Origin: Streptococcus mitis
GTDB lineage: Bacteria > Bacillota > Bacilli > Lactobacillales > Streptococcaceae
Direction: 5' to 3'
Assembly (NCBI GenBank): GCA_001914195.1
Contig: MKYF01000028.1
Location: 62,001-126,000, forward strand
Length of the DNA: 64,000 bases
This document shows, piece after piece, positions 40,963 to 49,239 of this stretch. The notes beneath the pieces are model-generated. The model did no database searches, was not told the origin of the DNA, and worked only from the letters and a program-made list of their open reading frames with translations. The first letter of the stretch is position 1. Every line of letters starts with the position of its first letter. A program made the position numbers and the translations under genes.

Positions 40963-41716
40963 ACTTATAATTAAAAGTTTCCCCTGCCAACTTATCAGCT
41001 AGCTTGGGAAAGAGACTATAAAACTTATGGGCTAGGTTCAATAAAACAGGAAGATTGAGTTCTCGTTTATTTTTTCCTATAATCTTGACAATCTTTTTAG
41101 CCACTGAATCTGGTTCTAGCAGGAAACGATCAACCGACTTAAGATAGGTTCCATCTGGGTCGGCCTGGTCAAAAAATCTTGTACGAATTGGTCCTGGATT
41201 GACTGTTGTCACATAGACTCCATAGGGCATAAGTTCGAGACGTAACGCATTTGAAAAACCAATGGCCGCAAACTTGGTCGCTGAGTAGAGACTAGACTTG
41301 CCAGTAGCAATCAAACCTGCCATACTGACAATATTGATGATATGGCCTTTTCGGCTTTCCTTCATACGAGCCGCAAGGCGCCGAGACAGATTCATCAGGG
41401 CAAAGGTATTGACCTCGAACATCTGATGAATATCTTGGTCAGAAATCTGGTCAAATTCCTCAAAAATCCCGTAACCAGCGTTGTTTATCAAGACATCAAT
41501 CTTGCCATAGCGGAGAGAGAGGTCTGCTACCAGAGTTTCTAAGGCTGAATCATCGGTAATATCGATTTCAATCAATTCTGCATGGGGATGGTTTCCGTAG
41601 AGTTGGGCTAATTTTTCCTTATTTCTACCAAGCAAGATGAGTTGGTCATTTTGCAAGAGTTTGACCATTTCTTGGGCTAGACCACCGCTAGCTCCGGTAA
41701 TGAGAATAGTAGGCAT
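40961..41716 (-). CDS. Short-chain dehydrogenase/reductase (SDR)
   Basis: A 251-residue NAD(P)-dependent oxidoreductase. TGASGGLAQ (residues 7-15) binds the cofactor, LINNAGYG is the structural motif, and the catalytic Ser and YSATKFAAIGFS (Tyr, Lys) follow at about 140-160. Substrate unknown. It lies 20 bp after rnz and may be the last gene of the miaA-hflX-rnz group. Confidence 0.9.
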   Translation of the reverse strand: MPTILITGASGGLAQEMVKLLQNDQLILLGRNKEKLAQLYGNHPHAELIEIDITDDSALETLVADLSLRYGKIDVLINNAGYGIFEEFDQISDQDIHQMFEVNTFALMNLSRRLAARMKESRKGHIINIVSMAGLIATGKSSLYSATKFAAIGFSNALRLELMPYGVYVTTVNPGPIRTRFFDQADPDGTYLKSVDRFLLEPDSVAKKIVKIIGKNKRELNLPVLLNLAHKFYSLFPKLADKLAGETFNYK

Positions 41717-41736
41717 ACTTATCCTTTCTCAAGCTT

Positions 41737-42666
41737 TTAGATTTCCACTTCTTCCAAGTCTTTGACCACATGGACATTTTCAAAAACACTAGCAGCGTCT
41801 TTTTTGAGCTTACTGATATCTTTTGAGAGGAAACGGGCACTGATATGGTTGAGCAAGAGGCGTTTGGCACCTGCTTCTACTGCGACCTCCGCTGCCTGCA
41901 TATTGGTTGAGTGACCATGGTTACGAGCAATTTTTTCATCACCCTTGCCATAAGTGGACTCATGAACAAGGACATCGGCATTGACAGCCAGACGCACACT
42001 GGCATCCGTTTTTCGAGTGTCTCCTAAAATAGTGATAATTTTACCTGGACGTGGAGCTGAGATATAGTCAGCTGCCTTGATTTCAGTACCGTCTTCAAGA
42101 ACTACGTCTTGACCGTTTTTGATTTTACCAAAAAGCGGGCCAAATGGGACACCAGCTGCCTTGAGTTTTTCAGCATCCAGCGTTCCTTCCAAATCCTTTT
42201 GCATGACACGATAGCCAACACAGAAAATAGTGTGGTCCAGCTCCTCTGCATACACAGTGAATTTATCAGTCTCAAGGATTTTTCCTAGGGAATCTTGGTC
42301 AAACTCATGAAAATGAATGCGGTAAGGCAGGCGCGAACCTGACACACGAAGACTGGTTAAGACAAATGACTTGATTCCTTGCGGTCCATAAATTTCCAAA
42401 TCTGTCTGCTCTTCATTGGCCTGAAAGGCACGGCTAGATAGGAAACCTGGCAAGCCAAAGATGTGGTCTCCATGTAGGTGGGTAATAAAGATTTTGCTGA
42501 CCTTACGTGGTCGAATTGTGGTATCCAGAATGCGATTTTGCGTACCTTCTCCACAGTCAAAGAGCCAAACTTCGTTAATCTCGTCTAAGAGTTTCAGGGC
42601 GAGACTTGAAACATTGCGGGCTTTAGAGGGCTGACCAGCCCCCGTTCCTAAAAATTGAATATCCAT
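41737..42666 (-). CDS. rnz: Ribonuclease Z
   Basis: Endonuclease that removes the 3' trailer from tRNA precursors lacking encoded CCA. A 309-residue metallo-beta-lactamase fold enzyme. The Zn motif ITHLHGDHIFGLPG is near residue 61, with further ligands in LVHESTYG and NHGHSTN; GTGAGQPSKARNVSS is the N-terminal RNase Z motif. It lies 14 bp after the unknown gene at 42681. Confidence 0.95.
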   Translation of the reverse strand: MDIQFLGTGAGQPSKARNVSSLALKLLDEINEVWLFDCGEGTQNRILDTTIRPRKVSKIFITHLHGDHIFGLPGFLSSRAFQANEEQTDLEIYGPQGIKSFVLTSLRVSGSRLPYRIHFHEFDQDSLGKILETDKFTVYAEELDHTIFCVGYRVMQKDLEGTLDAEKLKAAGVPFGPLFGKIKNGQDVVLEDGTEIKAADYISAPRPGKIITILGDTRKTDASVRLAVNADVLVHESTYGKGDEKIARNHGHSTNMQAAEVAVEAGAKRLLLNHISARFLSKDISKLKKDAASVFENVHVVKDLEEVEI

Positions 42667-42680
42667 TCGATACTTTCTAA

Positions 42681-43304
42681 TTAATCAATATATAACATGG
42701 CTGTGCGGTTTTCCGATCGAAAATAGCTTTTGCCAGAAAAAGAAGCAGCTTCTTGCAGTAAATCCTCTTGACTATAACCTTTTAGACGCTTGCGACCGTC
42801 TGCTAAGATTTCTAAATCTGTCAAAGCTGTGAGATTTTCCACGTTCACAACTTCCTCGTCCCCGACAGCCTTCATGTAAATCTTACCAGACTCTTCAAAG
42901 ACCAGTTGATGGGGGAAAATTTGCGCAATCTCAAAGAGCAAATTATCTGAGATTACCTCTTCATTTTCAGAGAAAATCCGACCAAGACCCTCACTCTCAT
43001 AACAAAAACCAAAGGATTTGCCAGATAGGTTCAGACGGATAAAAGGCTTATTTTCTATTGTAAAACTTGGCTCAGCATTGTAGAGATTCAGTTCCTGACT
43101 GAGTTCCGCAAAATAATCCGTCGCTACTTCAGGACTCTTTTTCTGGTAGAGCTCTGCAAAGTAGGCATTGACCACACTTGGCGGAGGGGTAATGAGGGCT
43201 AGTTGCTCCTGCTCTGTTTTACCAGCTAGAAGCTGATCCAGATAGACCTTATCCAGACTTGTATAACCTCCATACTTTAGAGCTAACGTTTTAATATCAG
43301 TCAT
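42681..43304 (-). CDS. Conserved hypothetical protein between hflX and rnz
   Basis: A 207-residue cytosolic protein that I do not recognise. It starts MTDIKTLALKYGGYTSLDKVY, has no signal, membrane helix or Cys motif, and is acidic in the middle (about 115-165). It overlaps the end of hflX by 8 bp and precedes rnz by 14 bp, so it is translated with an RNA/ribosome gene set. A role in that setting is only suggested by position. Confidence 0.75.
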   Translation of the reverse strand: MTDIKTLALKYGGYTSLDKVYLDQLLAGKTEQEQLALITPPPSVVNAYFAELYQKKSPEVATDYFAELSQELNLYNAEPSFTIENKPFIRLNLSGKSFGFCYESEGLGRIFSENEEVISDNLLFEIAQIFPHQLVFEESGKIYMKAVGDEEVVNVENLTALTDLEILADGRKRLKGYSQEDLLQEAASFSGKSYFRSENRTAMLYID

Positions 43305-44535
43305 AAAATTCCTCTAACCTCCATTTATTTTTCTCGGAAATGTAGCCTGTAATGACTTCTCCATCCTCTTGATAATCACGTTCTTCCAAAATCGCAACAC
43401 TTTCTAAATCATGAATCTTGTAAGACTTAGAAAAAGGCACGCGCAAGGTAAAGGACTCAAAAATATCCTTGATTTTCTCTAAAAACAAAGCCTGCAAATT
43501 CTCACGACTATCCTCAGACTTGGCAGAAATGAGGGCATAAGGCGTTTGGGTAGGCGTGAAATCCTCCACCAAATCCGCTTTATTATACAGGGTCAGGCGA
43601 GGAATATCTTCCATGTCCAAGTCTTTCATGATGGACAGAACTGTTTTTTCATGCTCCTCATGGTAAGGATTGCTGGCATCGATAACATGAACCAGAAGAT
43701 TCACATGCTTGCTTTCTTCCAAGGTCGACTTGAAACTGGATACCAACTCTGTCGGCAAATCTTGGATAAAGCCCACGGTATCTGTCAAAGTTACTTGGAG
43801 ATTTCCCCCCAGATGGATACTCTTAGTCGTCGCATCTAGAGTCGCAAATAGCTCGTCAGCCTCATACTGGGTTTTACTGGTCAAGGTATTCATGATAGTT
43901 GACTTCCCAGCATTGGTGTAACCAATCAAACCAATCTTAAAGGTGCTGGACTCCAGACGTTTTTCTCTGACAGTCGCCCTATTTTTCTCAACCACCTTGA
44001 GCTGGCGCTCGATATCCGTGATTTGATTGCGAACACTACGACGGTTCAGCTCCAGCTGGCTTTCACCAGGTCCACGGGAACCAATTCCCCCAGCCTGACG
44101 ACTGAGCATAATCCCCTGACCAACCAAGCGCGGCAAGAGATATTTTAACTGGGCCAAATGCACTTGGAGTTTCCCTTCATGGCTTCGAGCTCGCATTGCA
44201 AAGATATCCAAAATCAACTGCATACGGTCAATGACCTTAACACCCAGAACTTCTTCTAAATTGACATTTTGCCTTGGCGTCAGACGGTTGTTGACGATGA
44301 CAGTGGTAATTTCTTCTGCATCCACCATGAGCGCAATTTCTTCTAACTTACCAGATCCGACGAAGGTCTTGGAATCATATTTTTCACGTTTTTGTCTGTA
44401 GCTATCTACAACGACTGCCCCAGCTGTCTTAGCTAGACTTGCCAATTCTTCCATGGAGAGGTCAAAATTGTCCATGCCCTGCAATTCCACACCAATCAAC
44501 AAGACGCGTTCCTCTTTTTTCTCCGTATCAATCAT
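43297..44535 (-). CDS. hflX: Ribosome-associated GTPase HflX
   Basis: A 412-residue GTPase that splits stalled 70S ribosomes. The N-terminal domain carries the HflX motif SGKLEEI and the glycine-rich GGIGSRGPGESQLE (about 170). G1 is GYTNAGKST, G3 DTVGFIQDLP, G4 NKAD. It overlaps both miaA (8 bp) and the next gene (8 bp), in a tight operon. Confidence 0.95.
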   Translation of the reverse strand: MIDTEKKEERVLLIGVELQGMDNFDLSMEELASLAKTAGAVVVDSYRQKREKYDSKTFVGSGKLEEIALMVDAEEITTVIVNNRLTPRQNVNLEEVLGVKVIDRMQLILDIFAMRARSHEGKLQVHLAQLKYLLPRLVGQGIMLSRQAGGIGSRGPGESQLELNRRSVRNQITDIERQLKVVEKNRATVREKRLESSTFKIGLIGYTNAGKSTIMNTLTSKTQYEADELFATLDATTKSIHLGGNLQVTLTDTVGFIQDLPTELVSSFKSTLEESKHVNLLVHVIDASNPYHEEHEKTVLSIMKDLDMEDIPRLTLYNKADLVEDFTPTQTPYALISAKSEDSRENLQALFLEKIKDIFESFTLRVPFSKSYKIHDLESVAILEERDYQEDGEVITGYISEKNKWRLEEFYD

Positions 44536-45412
44536 CTAAAAACTCCTCTATCTGGCTTAAAATGCGGTCTTGCACACTAGCTTCTCCAATCTGATAAAAG
44601 GTGACCTGCATGCGATTACGGAACCAGGTCAACTGACGCTTGGCAAAACGACGAGTCGCCTGTTTGAGACTCTCACTAGCTTCCTCCAAGGTCTGCTCTC
44701 CACGGAAGTAAGGAAAGAGTTCCTTGTAACCAATCCCTTTAGCAGCCTGCACATCTGGATAATGGTCAAACAACCACTTGGCTTCGTCTAGCAGTCCAGC
44801 TTCAAACATCAAATCCACTCGGTGATTGATACGTTCATATAATTGACTGCGTTCATCATCCAAGCAGATAATCAGCGGTTCATATAGACTCTCTTGATTT
44901 TCCAAATCCTGACCAAAATGGGCAATTTCCAAAGCACGCATAGCACGACGACGATTAAACTGGGGAATCTCAAGGCCTGCTTGCGCCACAAGATGAGCTA
45001 ATTCCTCATCTGTATAGGGCTCCAAGCTAGCTCGATAGGCCAAAATCTCTTCATGGGGAGTCTCCCCACCTAGGTGATAACCTTCTAGCAAGCTCTGGAT
45101 ATAAAGTCCAGTCCCACCGGCGATAATGGCAAGCTTGCCACGGCTGTGAATATCCTCAATAGCAATCTTAGCTTCTGAAACAAAATCAAAAGCCGAGTAA
45201 GACTCGGTTACCTCTCTAACATCGATTAAATGATGAGGAACAGCTGCCTGCTCTTCTTGACTAGCTTTGGCCGTCCCAATATCAAGTCCTCGATAGACTT
45301 GTTGGCTATCTCCACTAACCACTTCGCCATTAAAACGCTTTGCAACTTCAATAGCTAGAGCCGTCTTTCCAACAGCAGTCGGTCCAACAATCACAATTAT
45401 TTTTGTTTTCAT
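44528..45412 (-). CDS. miaA: tRNA dimethylallyltransferase
   Basis: Adds a dimethylallyl group to A37 of tRNAs reading codons that start with U. A 294-residue protein: P-loop VGPTAVGKTALA at the start, SGDSQQVYRGLDIGTAK as substrate motif, and PHHLIDV. ATG 45412 (MKTKIIVIVG) has AAGGA at 7 nt; 17 further upstream codons do not belong to the family. First gene of miaA-hflX-(unknown)-rnz. Confidence 0.95.
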   Translation of the reverse strand: MKTKIIVIVGPTAVGKTALAIEVAKRFNGEVVSGDSQQVYRGLDIGTAKASQEEQAAVPHHLIDVREVTESYSAFDFVSEAKIAIEDIHSRGKLAIIAGGTGLYIQSLLEGYHLGGETPHEEILAYRASLEPYTDEELAHLVAQAGLEIPQFNRRRAMRALEIAHFGQDLENQESLYEPLIICLDDERSQLYERINHRVDLMFEAGLLDEAKWLFDHYPDVQAAKGIGYKELFPYFRGEQTLEEASESLKQATRRFAKRQLTWFRNRMQVTFYQIGEASVQDRILSQIEEFLDD

Positions 45413-45421
45413 CTTTTTTCC

Positions 45422-45450
45422 TTGAAAAATTCCCATTTTTTCGTTACTAT
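45422..45450 (+). promoter_or_regulatory. Promoter of the DUF3042 gene
   Basis: TTGAAA (45422-45427), 17-nt spacer, TACTAT (45445-45450), about 80 nt before the ATG. Moderately close to consensus, divergent from miaA. Confidence 0.55.
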
Positions 45451-45532
45451 TATTATAACACAAAAAGGTCAGTCAGAAAAATGTGACCTCTTGAAGAGGC
45501 TGGCTGATTGAGAATATAAAGGAGGAAGACTC

Positions 45533-45703
45533 ATGGCTAAAGGATTCGCTAAAGGTCTTGTAACAGGTGTCGCAGGAACTGTCGCTGCACTTGCAGGTGC
45601 AGTATACGCATTTAAAAAGAAAGTAATCGAACCAGAAGAGCAAAAAGCAGCTTTCATCGAAGAAAACCGTAAAAAAGCAGCTCGCCGTCGCGTATCACGT
45701 TAA
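45533..45703 (+). CDS. Small protein, DUF3042 family
   Basis: A 56-residue protein, too short for many ORF filters. AAAGGAGGA lies 8 nt before the ATG. It starts MAKGFAKGLVTGVAG, has one short hydrophobic Ala/Gly-rich helix (GVAGTVAALAGAVYAF) and a strongly basic tail (RKKAARRRVSR). This matches a lactic-acid-bacteria family of unknown role. It has its own promoter and a strong terminator; codon use is that of a highly expressed gene. Function unknown. Confidence 0.85.
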   Translation: MAKGFAKGLVTGVAGTVAALAGAVYAFKKKVIEPEEQKAAFIEENRKKAARRRVSR

Positions 45704-45706
45704 GAA

Positions 45707-45748
45707 ACAAAAGAAGTTGAGATTTATTTCTCAACTTCTTTTGTTCTA
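45707..45748 (+). terminator. Terminator of the DUF3042 gene
   Basis: ACAAAAGAAGTTGAGA pairs with TCTCAACTTCTTTTGT: a perfect 16-bp stem with a short loop, then a T-rich stretch. Confidence 0.9.
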
Positions 45749-45755
45749 TTCTTTT

Positions 45756-45872
45756 ATACTCAATGAAAATCAAAGAGCAACTAGGAAGCTAGCCGCAGGC
45801 TGCTCAAAACACTGTTTTGAGATTGTAGATGAAGCGATGCTGTCGTGGTTTGAAGAGATTTTCGAAGAGTAT
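45756..45872. repeat. BOX element (A and C modules)
   Basis: Runs from ATACTCAATGAAAATCAAAG to GATTTTCGAAGAGTAT. Inner parts CTAGCCGCAGGCTGCTC and TCGTGGTTTGAAGAG are typical. Its last base is the first base of the reversed thyA stop codon, so thyA ends exactly at the element. Confidence 0.93.
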
Positions 45873-46711
45873 TAAATAGCTAGGTCAAACTTCAACTGTG
45901 GCTTAACAGGGTCATAATCCACCAACTCAAAATCTTCTGCTTTAATATCAAAGAAATTGGTCTTATCTGGCACATTTAAAACCAAACGTGGTTGGCAGTT
46001 TGACGGCTCTCGACGGAGCAATTCCTGAGCTTGTTCAAATTGATTATCATAGATATGGAGGTTATTGATAAAATAGAAGAACTTCCCAACCTTCCAGCCA
46101 AAATGCTTGGCAATCATCATCTGCAAAGCCACATACTGCATAGCGTTGATATGGTGGGCCACCAACATATCATTCGAACGCTGAGTCAAGGTTGCATCCA
46201 GATAGATTTCTCCATCTACACGGCGGACATCAAACATGGTCTGAAAGGCGCATGGGAGTAGCCCATCTGTCTCCGCAAAAGCTTGATAATCCCAGAGAGA
46301 GATAATATTGCGGCGGTTCCAAGGGTTGGCTTCCAACTGTTTGAGAAGCTTATTGATGATGTCGTGTTTCTTAACAACAGCACCATAGCGCTCACCGATG
46401 GTTCCTGTATCCCCCACTTCCCAGTCATTCCAGTAGTGAACATTGTACTTGTCATTGAGCACCTCTAGACTATTTGACTGGTCTTGGTAAATCCAGAGCA
46501 CTTCTTTGATAGCTGATTTGATGGCAATAGGACGCAAGGTTGTGATGGGGAATTCCCCCTTAGCCAAGTCATACTCTGCAAAGGCACCCGTTACGTACTT
46601 AGAGTTGGCAACTGTCCCATCCTTGTACTTGGGACGGGCCTGCTCAGAAAAGACACCGTCTTTGAGGATTCGTTCAATATTTTCTTTAAAAATAGTATCT
46701 GCTTTTGTCAT
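45872..46711 (-). CDS. thyA: Thymidylate synthase
   Basis: Methylates dUMP to dTMP using methylene-tetrahydrofolate. A 279-residue protein; the catalytic Cys is in LLPCAFQTMFDV and the dUMP-binding part is QRSNDMLVAHHINAMQY, with a conserved RR in NRRNIIS. It has its own extended -10 promoter, and a BOX element touches its stop codon. Confidence 0.97.
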   Translation of the reverse strand: MTKADTIFKENIERILKDGVFSEQARPKYKDGTVANSKYVTGAFAEYDLAKGEFPITTLRPIAIKSAIKEVLWIYQDQSNSLEVLNDKYNVHYWNDWEVGDTGTIGERYGAVVKKHDIINKLLKQLEANPWNRRNIISLWDYQAFAETDGLLPCAFQTMFDVRRVDGEIYLDATLTQRSNDMLVAHHINAMQYVALQMMIAKHFGWKVGKFFYFINNLHIYDNQFEQAQELLRREPSNCQPRLVLNVPDKTNFFDIKAEDFELVDYDPVKPQLKFDLAI

Positions 46712-46740
46712 TTACTCTCACCTCATTTATTGTCCTAACT

Positions 46741-46749
46741 AGTATAGCA
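46741..46749 (-). promoter_or_regulatory. Extended -10 promoter of thyA, adjacent to the glucokinase terminator
   Basis: Minus strand TGCTATACT (-10 at 46741-46746) begins two bases after the T-run of the terminator. Confidence 0.7.
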
Positions 46750-46750
46750 T

Positions 46751-46801
46751 AAAAAAAGAAAGGAGGAAAATCACTCGCTTCTGGAAAGCTATTTTCTCCT
46801 T
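46751..46801 (-). terminator. Glucokinase gene terminator
   Basis: Minus strand GGAGAAAAT pairs with ATTTTCCTCC across a long loop, followed by TTTCTTTTTTT. Confidence 0.8.
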
Positions 46802-46808
46802 TTTTATT

Positions 46809-47768
46809 TTACTGCAATACAAGTGATGCTGCTCCGATAACTCCAGCGTCATTTCCTAGAGTTGCAAGAGCCAATTTAGTGGATGTGCGTACTTGTGGGA
46901 AGCTATTTTCGTCGTAGACTTTTTGAACACCTTGTAGAAGGAATTCTCCCGCAGCTGATACACCACCACCGATAACGATTGTTGATGGGTTGAGGATTGA
47001 ACCGATGTTGGCACAAGCGATTCCCAAGTAGCGTGAGAAGTTACGGTAAACGATCAAAGCAAGGTCGTCTCCTTCTTTTGCGAGATCAAAGACAGTCTTA
47101 GCAGTTACTTCTTCTCCGTTATCAATCAAGCGTTTCAAGGCTGCATCGCCTTCGTATTCATCGGCATAGCGACGAGTCAAGTTGACAATTCCTGTTGCAG
47201 AAGCAACTGTCTCAAGACAGCCTTTTTTACCACAGGTACATGCGATTGGTTGGTCAAAGTCAACAGTAATGTGACCAAGCTCACCTGCTGCACCAGCAAC
47301 ACCGTGAAGCAATTTGCCTTCTGCGACGATACCGCCACCAACACCAGTACCGAGTGTCATAAAGACAACATCTGGTTGGTTATCACCAGCACCCATCCAG
47401 CGCTCACCAAGAGCTGCAACGTTGGCATCATTATCGATGTAAAATGGAATGCCCAAGGCTTTTTCAATTTTTTCTTTGATTGGTTGAAGGGTTTTCCAGT
47501 TCAAATTGTAGGCACCAATAACAGTTCCTTTTTCACGGTCAACCACACCTGGTGACCCCATTCCAATACCTTGGAAATCCGCCGCTACCAATCCAAGCAA
47601 GTCCAAACGATGTTGAATAGACTCAATCATATCATCAACGATATGACTTCCCTCATCCAAAATATTAGTCTTGATAGACCATTTTTCTTGGATTTCTCCT
47701 GCTGTTGTTAAGATTGCAAATTTAATAGAAGTTCCACCAAGGTCAATCCCAATAATCTTTTGACTCAT
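46809..47768 (-). CDS. gki: Glucokinase (ROK family)
   Basis: Phosphorylates glucose to glucose 6-phosphate with ATP. A 319-residue ROK protein: phosphate motif GIDLGGTSIKFAI at the start, zinc motif CTCGKKGCLETVAS (about residue 168) and LGTGVGGGIVAEGKL. ATG 47768 (MSQKIIGIDLG) has GGAG 7 nt upstream; a doubled ATG makes one more codon possible. Pneumococcal typing schemes use this gene as gki. Confidence 0.93.
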   Translation of the reverse strand: MSQKIIGIDLGGTSIKFAILTTAGEIQEKWSIKTNILDEGSHIVDDMIESIQHRLDLLGLVAADFQGIGMGSPGVVDREKGTVIGAYNLNWKTLQPIKEKIEKALGIPFYIDNDANVAALGERWMGAGDNQPDVVFMTLGTGVGGGIVAEGKLLHGVAGAAGELGHITVDFDQPIACTCGKKGCLETVASATGIVNLTRRYADEYEGDAALKRLIDNGEEVTAKTVFDLAKEGDDLALIVYRNFSRYLGIACANIGSILNPSTIVIGGGVSAAGEFLLQGVQKVYDENSFPQVRTSTKLALATLGNDAGVIGAASLVLQ

Positions 47769-47879
47769 CATATTCTCCTTTTTCATTGTGTAGTAATTGA
47801 AAATGCTTACAGTACTAGTATAACAAAATTCACTCATTTATGCAAAGGTTTGCATTAACTTTCTGGATTTTATCCTGAC

Positions 47880-48572
47880 TTATGGTTTCCAGAGACCTGA
47901 AGCATCTACATAATAACGGCCTCCATCAACTCGCTCATTTTTAGCCATTTTACCATCTGATTTCAAATAGTAGTTTCCTTGCCATGCATTGCGAGCATAA
48001 GAACCATCTGATTTCAAGTAATACCAGGCTTGGTAAGAAGAGTCATAAACCCACTCACCTTGTGCCATTTTACCATCTGATTTCAAATAGTAATTTCCTT
48101 GCCATGTACTGTAAGCATAAGATCCATCTGATTTCAAGTAATACCAAGCCTGATAAGAATCATCATAAATCCATTCGCTCTGGGCCATTTTTCCGTCTGC
48201 TTTCAGATAATAGCTTCCCTGCCAAGCATTTTTCACTGAATTTCCATTTTCATCAAAGTAATACCAAGCACCGTCCTGCTTAACCCAACCACTTGTTATT
48301 GCTGAACTTGTATCAGTTTGAGCCACAGTTGCTTGTTTTGATTTAAAGGCGCCCTTAGGGGCATTTTTCAATTCGCAAGCCACACCATCATGATCGCGGT
48401 CTAACTTGGCAGAATAACCAGAGTCTCCCTCATGAAGATCTGAATAGCCATTAGCCCAAGCTTCCTTACAGCTAGAAAAATGGATGTTTTCTTCTGCTAA
48501 AACTGGTTGTGAAAACAAAGCTAAAACTGACAACGTCGCCAAACTCATTTTAAAAAATAGACGTTTGTTCAT
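47880..48572 (-). CDS. cbpL: Choline-binding surface protein with Excalibur domain, CbpL-like but short
   Basis: A 230-residue secreted protein. Signal peptide: residues 1-26 (ending QPVLAEE). Excalibur Ca-binding domain at about 33-70 with DRDHDGVACE. Then about six choline-binding repeats (GWVKQDGAWYYFDENG and copies of WQGNYYLKSDGKMAQ) that dock on phosphocholine of teichoic acid. In DNA the repeats form a 120-bp tandem (about 47940-48190). Position next to gki and the domain order fit CbpL; the C-terminal lipoprotein-like domain I recall for CbpL (about 330 residues) is absent, and this one ends in DASGLWKP. Confidence 0.8.
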   Translation of the reverse strand: MNKRLFFKMSLATLSVLALFSQPVLAEENIHFSSCKEAWANGYSDLHEGDSGYSAKLDRDHDGVACELKNAPKGAFKSKQATVAQTDTSSAITSGWVKQDGAWYYFDENGNSVKNAWQGSYYLKADGKMAQSEWIYDDSYQAWYYLKSDGSYAYSTWQGNYYLKSDGKMAQGEWVYDSSYQAWYYLKSDGSYARNAWQGNYYLKSDGKMAKNERVDGGRYYVDASGLWKP

Positions 48573-48621
48573 TACTTTCTCCTATAGGAATGTTATCGAT
48601 TTCAATATTATTTTATCAAAC

Positions 48622-49239
48622 TTATTTCAGCAATTCAAGGAAACTTCTGGTATTTTCTACAAACTCCTTTGGTTTTTCCTTATTCAAGACATGAGGGCCA
48701 TCTGGGATAATCTGAAATTGGGATTCTGATATTAGTTTATGAAGACTTCTCATAGAACTAAGATTCGGTTTATCTTTGCTGCCACAAATTAGTAAGGTTG
48801 GATAGGGGCAAATCCCTGCTATATCCGTTAAATCAAGTGTCTTCAATTCCTCAGAAACTCCGACCATAAGAGTCTTATCTGCTCCCTGTTTTTCAAATAC
48901 CCTTTTAGGAAGTAGTTTAAAAATCAGCAACTGAAGATAAAATAGGATATTCCCTGCTAATTTAAGCGGGCATCCTGATAGAACCAAAGCTCGGAGATTT
49001 GGTAAATCGTAACTGGAAAATTCTAGTGCCAGGGCAGCACCTAAGGACAATCCAATCAAAACAAAAGGTTCTGTCTCTTGAGCTAGGTGTTGATAAACTC
49101 GCTCCTTGGCTTTTTGATAGCTGCTAACTCCAGAAGGAAATAACTCGATAGCCTCAGAAGGATAATCTGTCAGTAGATTCCGAACTTCTTTCCAACTCTC
49201 TGCTGACTGCCCTAAACCGTGTAAAAATACCAGTTTCAT
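48622..49239 (-). CDS. Alpha/beta hydrolase family protein
   Basis: A 205-residue protein. The nucleophile elbow is LIGLSLGAALALEF (Ser near residue 85), the oxyanion motif VFLHGLGQSAESW is at the start, and the His is in PDGPHVLNKEKP. A 'lid' insert covers about 110-140. Substrate unknown. Its start is at the stop of pabBC with no gap, suggesting translational coupling. Confidence 0.88.
   Translation of the reverse strand: MKLVFLHGLGQSAESWKEVRNLLTDYPSEAIELFPSGVSSYQKAKERVYQHLAQETEPFVLIGLSLGAALALEFSSYDLPNLRALVLSGCPLKLAGNILFYLQLLIFKLLPKRVFEKQGADKTLMVGVSEELKTLDLTDIAGICPYPTLLICGSKDKPNLSSMRSLHKLISESQFQIIPDGPHVLNKEKPKEFVENTRSFLELLK

Noticed and set aside
45469..45657. 62-residue minus-strand ORF
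   Set aside because: It is the complement of the DUF3042 gene, which has the SD, promoter and terminator.
47790..47815. cre site before glucokinase (TGAAAATGCTTACA)
   Set aside because: The central CG is missing, so it is a poor CcpA site.
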